From the NCBI GenBank assembly GCA_026225945.1, contig JAMJFZ010000818.1:6995501-7059500 (forward strand): a DNA stretch of 64,000 nucleotides. Reading direction: 5' to 3'. Position 1 is the first letter of the stretch; each line of letters opens with the position of its first letter. The stretch is from Cricetomys ansorgei (taxonomy: Eukaryota; Chordata; Mammalia; Rodentia; Nesomyidae). Shown here piece by piece: positions 56,105 through 64,000 of the stretch. The notes beneath the pieces were generated by a model. The model worked only from the letters and a program-made list of their open reading frames with translations. It had not been told where the DNA came from and searched no databases. The position numbers and the translations under genes are program-made.

Positions 56105-56215
56105 CTGGGCAGTGGTGGTGCATGCCTTTAATCCCAGCACTCAGGAGGCAGGGGCAGGTGAATCTCTGTGAGTTCCAGGACAATCAGAGTTACCACCGAG
56201 AAATCCTCTCTCATA
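56105..56215 (+). mobile_element. B1 SINE, sense, internally deleted
   Basis: GGCAGTGGTGGTGCATGCCT, TTAATCCCAGCACTCAGGAG and GAGTTCCAGGACAATCAGAG. It lies 45 bp after the MITE. Confidence 0.88.
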
Positions 56216-56231
56216 AGGGTAGGGTCAAGGG

Positions 56232-56445
56232 TCAATGGAAGTCTGAGGAGATACTTCAGCTGGAAAAGCCCTTGCCTTGCCAGCGGCATGAGGTCAATCC
56301 TCAGAACCACATTTTAAAATCTGCCCATAGTGCCATGAGCTTGTGACCCCAGCATTGAGAAGATGGAGACACTCGGCTCCCTGGGACCCCCTGACCAGCC
56401 GGCCTACCCTACTCGGTGGCTACAAGTCATTGAGAGACTGACTTT
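56232..56445 (+). mobile_element. B4-like SINE, sense (diverged)
   Basis: GAGGAGATACTTCAGCTGGA, AAGCCCTTGCCTTGCCAGCG and GAGGTCAATCCTCAGAACCA, then a B1-like GTGACCCCAGCATTGAGAAG. Confidence 0.6.
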
Positions 56446-56479
56446 TTTAACACCATGACTTACATTTGTATTTCTTTAT

Positions 56480-56620
56480 TTTGTATGCATCTGTCTGGGT
56501 GGGAGGAGGGCTATGCATGTGGAGATCAGAGGGCAGCGTTCAAGAGCTAGTTCTCTCTACCTTGTACAGCCCAGGAATCCAACTCAGATCAAAAGGCTCT
56601 TGACCTGCACTGTGCATATA
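56480..56620 (-). mobile_element. B2/B3-like SINE, antisense (diverged)
   Basis: GCATGTGGAGATCAGAGGGC, AGCTAGTTCTCTCTACCTTG and GGAATCCAACTCAGATCAAA. Confidence 0.65.
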
Positions 56621-56716
56621 CATACACGCAGTATGTATACACCTGCACACATGCATGCACATACACATATGAATGTACTAACACCCACATGTGTGTGCAT
56701 ATAAATGTGTGTGCAT

Positions 56717-56720
<4 letters not shown>

Positions 56721-56757
<37 letters not shown>
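56721..56757. repeat. (CA)n microsatellite, 37 bp
   Basis: An uninterrupted AC run preceded by 100 bp of CA/TG-rich degenerate repeat. Confidence 0.97.
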
Positions 56758-56759
<2 letters not shown>

Positions 56760-57807
56760 CCCTCCTGATCTGTCTAATAGAATCCAGGCAACCTGGACTC
56801 AGCCCCTGCTCTGTCTGTGTATACTCATCAGCATGTTGTAGTGTTCATGCTGTCATAGGCCTTCTGGACTGCAGGCCGTGGGGAACAAGAGGGCCCCCTG
56901 TGCTGCCTGTCTTTGAAAGTTGATGATTTCCACACTCTGAGAACCCAACCAGTCCCTGTCCCCTCCTCCAGCCTAGTGTGTGGCAGGAAGACAAGTAATT
57001 CAACTCCTTTCTTCTTACCTGGGGTCCTCTCTGGCCTAAACATGGCATCTTCTTGCTCTGCCTGGGTCCTTATCACCCAGTGTCTCCAGGGTCCCAGTTG
57101 CTGCCTCACCCCAGCATCCTTCCAAAACCTCCAGACTGCTCTGACTGCTGTGTTAGTTCTGTAGCCTTTTCCTTAATCTGCTGTCTGAAGAATTGGTTCC
57201 AGATCAAGTCCAAGCCCATCACACACATTAGCAGGTTTTTAATACACTGCTACGTCCCAAGGAGGAGGGACAAAGGAGATTTAAGACTCTTGTCTCGCCA
57301 AGAGCAGATAGACTGACTCAAGAATGACTTGGTCAATAAAAGATGAGCTCTGAGCACCTGCCCCCCCCCACTCCCTGAAGGGAGCTTTCCTTCCAGGGAA
57401 TTATGGTTTCTGTACACTCAGTGTCAGAAATTAATAATACATCCAGTGTGCAGAACGAATCACCGGCTCTCAGCCTCATGTAGATGTCAGTCCAACACTG
57501 CACCTCTGATGTGACTTGTTCCTGCTGCCTTTGCCACTGGCTCCGTCAGAGCTTCTGTCCTGTCCAGAGGGTGACAGGCCACTGCCTCTGCCCCAGTCTT
57601 TTCTTGGCAGACCACCTGCCTGACATGGAAGGAAGTTTCTGTTGAAACAACTGTGCTCTCTTGCTTTGTGCTGTGGTTCTTTGCTACGGGTGTTTTTAGC
57701 TAGGCTAAAATGGGTATGTGCATGCGTATGCACTTGCTCGTACACATGCACATGCACACTGAATGTAGACACTAGAAGAGGATGTCCAATCTCTTCCTCC
57801 ATCGTGC

Positions 57808-58000
57808 CCATCTTAATCCTTTGAGACAGAGTCTCTCATGAACCTGGAGCTGGACTGGCAATCAGCAAGCCCCAGTTTTCCCCATCCCCGCCCCTCACAG
57901 CTCTGGGGTTATAGGTGTGGCCACACCTGACTTTTTACATGAGTGCTGGTGCTGGGGCTTTGAAGCCCGGTCCTCACGCTGCCATCTGACTCCTCAACTC
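57808..58000 (-). mobile_element. B4/RSINE1-like SINE, antisense
   Basis: TTTGAGACAGAGTCTCTCAT, GGGGTTATAGGTGTGGCCAC and TGAGTGCTGGTGCTGGGGCT with a degraded ID end. Confidence 0.65.
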
Positions 58001-58364
58001 TATGGTACACTTTGTCAGAATAGCTCCCTGCCTTGCTGTCCATGCTCTTGGGAGCAAGGATGGGTGACTGAGTCTGCCTGTGAGCCCTTCCCAAGCCTCA
58101 GCCCTCATCCTCAGCTCAGAGCAGCACATGAGCCCACGTGCTGCCGTTGTGGATATTCTGGAACCTCTGGTCCAGCACTAAGAACCTTTATTTCAGCTTA
58201 CCAGAGACCCCTGCAGCAAAAGGCAGCAGTGCAGGCAACAGGCCAGCTCTGAGTGCCTGAGCACAAGAGCCCTGCCTGGCAGTGTTGCTGAATTTCCTTC
58301 CCAGGGAGGTATAAGCAACTTCTGCCCCTTCTCCTGACGTCACAATGACAAACCGAGGCACAGT

Positions 58365-58740
58365 TCCTTCAAGGTCGCTCTGGAGACCCAATGACTTTAT
58401 TGGGCTTTCTTTCAGAGCATAGGTTAAGGGTTGCTTATAGGGGTGTGGGTGCTCATCCACCACCTGGCCACACTGGAGAACCTTGCCCAGCAGGGACGAG
58501 CCACATAGATGAGTTCCTCCCTCCCCTGTCTTCCTCAGCCTATAACTCTAGCCCCTCCCTGAGTCTAAGCACAATTAAAGCATGGTTGTATGTACCAGGA
58601 TGTAGGGTGCAGCTGGATACTCAGGAGAGGGTCTCATGACCCCATCACTTCATGGTGGGGTGTAGTCAATCACTAGGCCCAGCTGGGATGATCCTTTTGT
58701 AAGGGGCACAGCTGAACTGCCCAAGATGGTGGTTCCTGGG
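58365..58740 (-). mobile_element. Rodent LTR/MER-like repeat (tentative)
   Basis: CCCAATGACTTTATTGGGCT, TTGCTTATAGGGGTGTGGGT and AGGGTCTCATGACCCCATCA look like an interspersed element related to 55090-55450. The family is not assigned. Confidence 0.35.
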
Positions 58741-59486
58741 TTTGGAGGACAGTCACTCACAATAGCCAGGCAGCTGGAGCTCTGTCCTCCCACTTCTGTG
58801 GGCCCAGTCTTTTATCACCAGTTGACCCCATGGCCTCTGTCTTTTCTCTGGGCCCCTAAACCCACTAACTATCTCGGACCAGGAAAGACATCCCCCGAAC
58901 TACAACCTGGATGCAGCCCTGACCTCTTAGAACTGCCCAGCTGAGGTCAGAGGAGAGGGCTCATCAGCTCAGGTGTCAGGGAGCACAGCCCTGATTAAGG
59001 CTTACAGTGAATGTGTACACCATGGCTGCTAGCGTCACCACATGCAGGACAGGAGTTGCAGGAGCCTGCAGTGGCCCTTCATCCCAGGATGGCTTCCTTG
59101 GGGTTGCTGCCATCTGGCCCTCCATGTCACCCTAACTATGCCATGCCTTTGACCTCCTACCACCACCTTCTTGCCATCTGTTGCCAACTTCCCTGCCAGA
59201 GTTTCCCAGTGCAGAGCCCCCTAAAGAGAGCCAAGGCAGGACCCAGCTCTTGGGCTGGCTACCCTTGTGCAGGACAGCAGCTTGTTGTCCAGAGGCCTGT
59301 CGAAGAGGCTCATGTGCTGCCAACAGAGGCTGTGGGTGGAAAGTGATCCTGGAGCAGTACTGGCTGGCCCAAAACACTCTGCCAAGTGCCTCACCCTCTG
59401 CAATGCATCTTACACCCTGCAGTGCTCTCCAGCCAAGGTGCGCGTGAGCATCTGCAGCCAGCCAGGCCTTGCTCTACCTCTTCCTC

Positions 59487-59587
59487 CTTTTTTTGTTTGT
59501 TGTTGTTTGGGGTTTAGTTTTTTTTTGTTGTTGTTTTTTTTTGTTTTTGTTTTTGGGTTTTTTTTTTTGTTTTTTGTTTTTTGTTTG
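59487..59587. repeat. T/G-rich low-complexity tract
   Basis: Runs of T interrupted by G (TTTTTTTGTTGTTGTTTTTT and similar) lead into an antisense SINE, so this is probably its reversed, mutated poly(A) tail. Confidence 0.9.
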
Positions 59588-59768
59588 AGACAATGTCTCA
59601 TGTAATCCAGGCTGATCTTGGACTCTTGATCTTTCTGCTTTTACTTCCCAGGTGCTGGGATTGCAGGTGTGCACTAACATGTCTGGTTTATAATGTGTAG
59701 GACATTAAGCCCAGGACTTCATTCATGCTAGGCAAGTGCTCTGACAACTAAGCCACATTCCCAGCCTT
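59588..59768 (-). mobile_element. B4 (ID-B1 composite) SINE, antisense
   Basis: ACAATGTCTCATGTAATCCA, GGTGCTGGGATTGCAGGTGT, then an ID-like ACATTAAGCCCAGGACTTCA, GCTAGGCAAGTGCTCTGACA and ACTAAGCCACATTCCCAGCC. Confidence 0.8.
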
Positions 59769-61477
59769 CCCCTTTGTGCCTTCTAATGGCGTGTGTGTCC
59801 AGGGCTTTCCAGTCCTGGTTCTCCAGTCCTCCACAGCTATACGTGCTAGAGACCTTCAAGTGGGATCATAGGTTGATCCAGGCCACCCAGCCCCAGTGTC
59901 TAAGGAGAATGTGGGCCTACTGCTCTTCTGCCCATCAGCTCATTTAGTGCTGCTGAGCCTCTTTCAATGGCCTTGTGTTCCAGGCACTGTGGGTGCTAGG
60001 CTTGCCCCAGAGGAGACCCAATGCCTGCCTCCAAGGACTTGTACAGTGGAGGACAGGGTCCACAGGACATTCAGAGCAGGGCAGCACATGTGTCCACCAG
60101 AGGTGCAAAGCTCAAGGGAAGCCAGGAAGGAGGGCACCAGGTTGTGTTGGGCTTGTTCCGGAAGTATGCCAGTGTGCATGGTCCCCCGTAGGAGGCAGAA
60201 GTGCAGGGCCAGTGGTAGCAGGGCAGAGAACTGTACTGCCCAGGCATGTGTATGAACCTGTTACACAGAGCAGAGTGTCAGAGGCCGGGTTTCCACATTA
60301 GTGGAAGGGAGGGAAACCCTACCCCACCCCGTTCCTGCCCTCGCCTCTGCATCCGACAGGAAGGCTGTCAGCTTTAGCAAAGCAGAATTTAAGCAGGATT
60401 AGTCCAGGTTGTGATCAGGCAGCCAACTGGGGGCCTTTGAGTCAGTGCTGGATCTACAGGAAACCAATGGAGCTTCGTTTTGTGGGATGGAGGCTGCAAA
60501 AGTGAGGGGTAAGTTGATGAGGTTTACAGCCTAGAGCAGCTTCAGTCACTGGCAACAGTGGTGGTCTTCTGTATGGAGCTCTCCATTTAGATGTTAACTG
60601 TCAGCTGTATAATAGAACAGGAAGTAAGGGTCCATCAATTAAGACTCGGGGCACACCTGCCACTGGGGTCACAGGGAAGGGTTGATGGACCAAGGCAAAG
60701 CTCCACATATCCCAGATGAGGTGGGGAGGGAGGCCTTTTGGGTGGTGCTCATAGCCAACTTGAGGCTCCGTGTTGAGGAGTACTGACACCAGAGCCATGG
60801 TCCGTTTTGGGGCTGCATGCAGTTTGACCCTTTCCCTGCCCCTTATTTTCCTGAATCAGAAGTAATGCAGCAGTGTGTATGGCCATTGCTTGTCACTGAA
60901 GGGGTCTATGCTGGGCACGTTAGGCTTGTGCTACAGGGCAGAGAGGCCTGCTCTGGGAAGGATCGATGTAGGGGAGGAAGGGCTGGGCAGATGACTCAAC
61001 AGGTAAGGCCCTTGCAGCCGGAGAAATGTGTAGGACCATGTAGCTTCAGCCCTGCTGTTCATTGGCCCAGGGGTCTGAGGAGTCTGAGCTGAGGCCTGAG
61101 TTGCTGATGGAAGCCCCTGCTCAAACCCCAAGGCAGTGCCTGTAATAGCGTCACCTGGCACCTAGTAGATGTTTATGGGTGTCTCTCAGGGCTACCGTGA
61201 TCCTGAAGACCCAGGTTGTGTGATATTGATTGTCCAGGTTTGCCTCTGTAGTTTGTCTCCACATCCATCAGCCAGTGCAGCCCTCCTACCCTGTCGGACA
61301 CAACAGACACCAGAGGCTGCTGATCCTCCACTGCCGACAGTGCTGCCACAGGGACTGTGCAGCCTGGCACTGCAGGGCCTCTCTTGCTCTGTCCCTGGGG
61401 TGGGGGAGGGAGTCTTATAAGAATATGATATCAGAGCCCGCTTGTCACCCCGGGACTCTCCCACCCTGTAATCTGGT

Positions 61478-61705
61478 GGGCTGTAATTGCCGGTGTCTTT
61501 TCAAATCATTTTTGTGCAAGGTGACAAGCTGCTTGCTGGAGTGAGCAGTTAATCACACAGAGATGGCCCGTTTGAAAGGCGCTCAGAGCATACCCAGGGG
61601 GCGGCTGCCAGAAGCCAGGCGGGTGCACACGATCTGCTCATCTGCATATAATTCCAGGGCGAGCAAGCATTGCTGAGGCTGGTGTAAACCATGCAATTTC
61701 CGGCC
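61478..61705. promoter_or_regulatory. Candidate conserved noncoding element
   Basis: A repeat-free block: CTGTAATTGCCGGTGTCTTT, CAAATCATTTTTGTGCAAGG, GCAGTTAATCACACAGAGAT, TCATCTGCATATAATTCCAG and AACCATGCAATTTCCGG. It mixes homeodomain- and POU-like cores with unusual CpGs. Inference. Confidence 0.4.
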
Positions 61706-62189
61706 CAGCAGGGGAACACAGGCTGGTGGTTGGGACCAAATCTTGGGGTCTATAGCATCAGTAGAGTTAAAGTAGCCCCATCTCCATAGGGTAGCAGGGG
61801 ACCTGATTTTGGGGGGTTGGCCTAGCTACTTTGGGAACCACAGTCCCTCATCTTAGACCAGCTACCCTACCTGTCACTCTGCAAGGTGGGTTCACGGAAG
61901 GTGGAGATCCTTAAAGTGTCCTAGCAGGCATGGCACATCACCTCCACCTGCCAGCCACTCTACTGGTTGGTTGCTGGTTTAGATTTGGGGTGGGACTTTG
62001 GTGGTCTGTGCCACAACAGGCTGGCTGCTCCACCTCCCTCTGTGTGGTATCCCAGAGAGTTGAGCACACAGTGGCCCAGCAGGCTCTGGGTCAATGCTCT
62101 GGGACATCTCCTCTTGCCACTCTCTCCAGGCAGCCACAGGGCAGGGCACAGACACCCCTGTCACGGCTGCAGCAGTGCCTGGCCTCCAC

Positions 62190-62316
62190 AGTTGCTAATA
62201 AAATTGCATAAATATTTGATGGCTAATTATTAAATATTTAAAAATGTAAAACTGGAATGGTTTAGAAGTTAGCAAGGCATGAATAATTCAGTCGTTAGAT
62301 GCACGTCAGCTTTGGG
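62190..62316. promoter_or_regulatory. Candidate conserved noncoding element
   Basis: GTTGCTAATAAAATTGCATA, ATATTTGATGGCTAATTATT, AAATATTTAAAAATGTAAAA and GAATAATTCAGTCG form a strongly AT-rich unique block between GC-rich flanks. Confidence 0.4.
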
Positions 62317-62716
62317 TCTGAACAGGGCCAGCACCTCCAGTGGCTGCTGCAGCTGGGGACATAAGCTCTAGGGACTTCTCTGGATAGCCACCAGTTTCCC
62401 AGGCCTGGAAGCAAAGACTCAGGCAGGGTCCTTGTCATTACACTTCAGGAGAAGTCTTAACTCTTTCCCTTGTAAAGTCAGGAAGGGGGGAGATTTGAGC
62501 TGACGGCCCTCACTGTGGCCAAGCAGAGAAGGTCCCTCTACCTTGGTGAGCCTGAAACACCATCCCTTCTGGTCTGTGTTCATGCCTCATCAGAGACCAA
62601 AGACCAAGTACTATCCAGCCATCTGACCAGACACAGGAGAGAGTGCACAGGGATCCTCAAAGGGGAGACAGGAATAGACTCCTGGGCATAGCAAGAGCAT
62701 CAAGAAATGCCTAGAC

Positions 62717-62925
62717 CAGCAGTTCTTGACCTCTGGGTCACAACCACTTTGGGGGTCAAGCAACCCTTTCACAGGGGTCACCTAAGACCGTCTACATATC
62801 ATGTATTTATGTTATGACTCAAAACAATAGCAAAATTTCAATTATGAAGAAAAATGAAAATAATTTTGTGGTTGGGGGTCATTACAACATGCGCAGCATG
62901 AGGAAGGGTGAGAGCAGAGCCACTG
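62717..62925 (-). mobile_element. hAT-Charlie-type MITE (URR1-like), inverted copy
   Basis: CAGCAGTTCTTGACCTCTGG, GGTCACCTAAGACCGTCTAC, AATAATTTTGTGGTTGGGGG and the end AGAGCAGAGCCACTG form the reverse complement of the 55836-56060 family. Flanks GCCTAGAC and GGCTAGAT match at 6 of 8 bases, a decayed 8-bp duplication. Confidence 0.85.
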
Positions 62926-63492
62926 GGCTAGATCCAGTATGCTAGCTGTGATACATGGACATCCTAGTATCGTGGTGGTTTCTGCATGGCCTGAAAATCC
63001 CAGCTTTGGTTAAGTAGATTTTACTTACTCTTCAGAAGGGAAAATGGCTCTGCTCAGAATCCCCAGAGGAATGTCTGTAAAGCTACTTCTAGCTCTTAAT
63101 CAGGAGCTGCTGGGGGCATTGGAGTAGCCGCTGCTCCATTGGATCACACCCTCCTTTCTGCTCCTTCCCCACAGCGTTATAGCCAGGAAGGAGGGGCGCG
63201 CCTATCTGTGAAGGTGGGAGGCAGAGAGGTGGGCCACATAGCCCTGGGCGGACCTGGTGGCGTCATCCTCACCTCATCTACCTGGGGAATCCCTTTCCAG
63301 CATCATGGTCAGTGCCCCTTCACAGTGACTTTCAGCCACAGTGAGGGTAGCATGCTTGATTCCTGCTGGCCTTGCCTGAGCACGTCTGCTCAGGGTGAGA
63401 GCTTGGCTGCCCTTCCAGCACACTCACTCTCAAGTGTCGGTTGTTTCCCACGAGTGTCACAGCACTCAGGCGCTGCCATGCCTAGCCCACTG

Positions 63493-63835
63493 TGCTGGTT
63501 TGAATGACTCATATGCTTGAATGTTTGGGTCTCAGAGAGTGGAACTGTTCATGGAAGATTAGGAAGTATGGCCTTGCTGGAGGAGGTGTGTCACTGGGGT
63601 GGGTTTTGAGGTTTCAAAAGCCCAACCAGGCCCAGGCTCTTCTCTCTGCCTTCCTCTGATCAGGTGTAAATTCCCAACTACCACTCTGGCACACATCTGC
63701 CTGCCTGCCAACATACTTCCCACCTTGATGACCATGGACTAACCCTCTGAAACTGTAAGCAAACACCAATTAAATGCTTTAGTTTATAAGTTGCCTGGTC
63801 ATGGTGTCTCCCCACAGCAATAGAATGCCTTCTAG
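63493..63835 (+). mobile_element. Rodent medium-reiteration repeat (family not assigned)
   Basis: GTGCTGGTTTGAATGACTCA, GTGTGTCACTGGGGTGGGTT, TGAGGTTTCAAAAGCCCAAC, CAATTAAATGCTTTAGTTTA and TGGTCATGGTGTCTCCCCAC are typical of an abundant rodent repeat. Confidence 0.75.
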
Positions 63836-63923
63836 CTGCATGACTGTCTCTTGATTTCTCAGCAGAAGAGAAGTTGCATTCTCTTTCTTCAGCATGAGTA
63901 TGCTCTGGTGTGTGCATATGCAT

Positions 63924-63941
63924 ACACACACACACACACAC
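63924..63941. repeat. Short (CA)n tract
   Basis: Nine CA units following a TGTGCATATGCATA alternating stretch. Confidence 0.9.
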
Positions 63942-64000
63942 CATCCCTCTCCACACTCGGCTCTGGTGGGACCTGCGTTGAGTCACTGATGCTCTTACCT

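Larger units (their letters stand above)
46655..64000 (+). other. Mad1l1: Mad1l1 intron, 5' part (at least 17.3 kb, continues past the window)
   Basis: It starts with GTAGGT. No further Mad1l1 exon is recognisable up to 64000, so the C-terminal exons lie beyond. It contains two hAT-type MITEs, an old L1, rodent LTR-like and MER-like repeats, SINEs and candidate elements. Nothing is recognised at 46930-48530, 48895-49645, 49835-51225, 51330-52770, 52855-53340, 54815-55088, 56760-57805, 58745-59485, 59770-61475, 61710-62188, 62320-62715, 62930-63490 and 63945-64000. Confidence 0.85.

Noticed and set aside
63139..63507. Next Mad1l1 exon following the CCCCACAG at about 63174
   Set aside because: The reading (RYSQEGGARLS...) does not resemble the expected LKKQ-containing MAD1 segment, and the phase-1 continuation is not met.

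Overview
This window is vertebrate nuclear DNA from a muroid rodent (mouse, rat, hamster or vole type). It is densely sprinkled with rodent SINEs (B1, B2/B3-like, ID, B4/RSINE1-like) and carries rodent hAT-type MITEs, older mammal-wide L1 and MIR fragments and long CA/GT microsatellites. No bacterial-style operon, rRNA, tRNA gene or CRISPR array is present. I cannot assign the species from the sequence alone.

The window lies inside one large gene read on the + strand, which I identify as Mad1l1 (mitotic arrest deficient 1-like 1, the MAD1 spindle-checkpoint coiled-coil protein). Four internal coding exons are visible at 227-283, 15240-15328, 28443-28533 and 46447-46654. Each has AG/GT borders, the phases are compatible, and together they give one uninterrupted reading frame. 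They encode roughly human residues 454-601: the end of the long coiled coil and the Mad2-interacting motif (KVIHMSLNP at 46471-46497). The upstream exons, and the 3' exons for the RLK motif and the C-terminal RWD domain, lie outside the window.

Everything else is intron: about 15.0 kb (284-15239), 13.1 kb (15329-28442), 17.9 kb (28534-46446) and at least 17.3 kb (46655 to the end). The second intron holds a minus-strand retropseudogene of Chchd4/Mia40 (about 16823-17372), a 36-bp minisatellite (25923-26139), a B2 nested in a B4 (20.1-20.65 kb) and an old L1 split by younger SINEs (26.6-27.7 kb). The third intron holds two tandem arrays of a 52-bp unit derived from the promoter half of an ID SINE (33.8-34.2 kb and 45.2-45.95 kb), plus a decayed relative at 35.1 kb. 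An inverted decayed relative sits at 49.65 kb in the fourth intron.

Several short AT-rich islands with homeodomain-like TAATTA cores lie in otherwise GC-rich, repeat-poor intron (around 4.5, 31.0, 39.25, 40.8, 46.85, 48.6, 52.8, 61.6 and 62.25 kb). I list them as candidate conserved regulatory elements. That is inference, since conservation could not be measured here. The most unusual structure is the set of ID-derived arrays. I found no clearly new protein-coding system.
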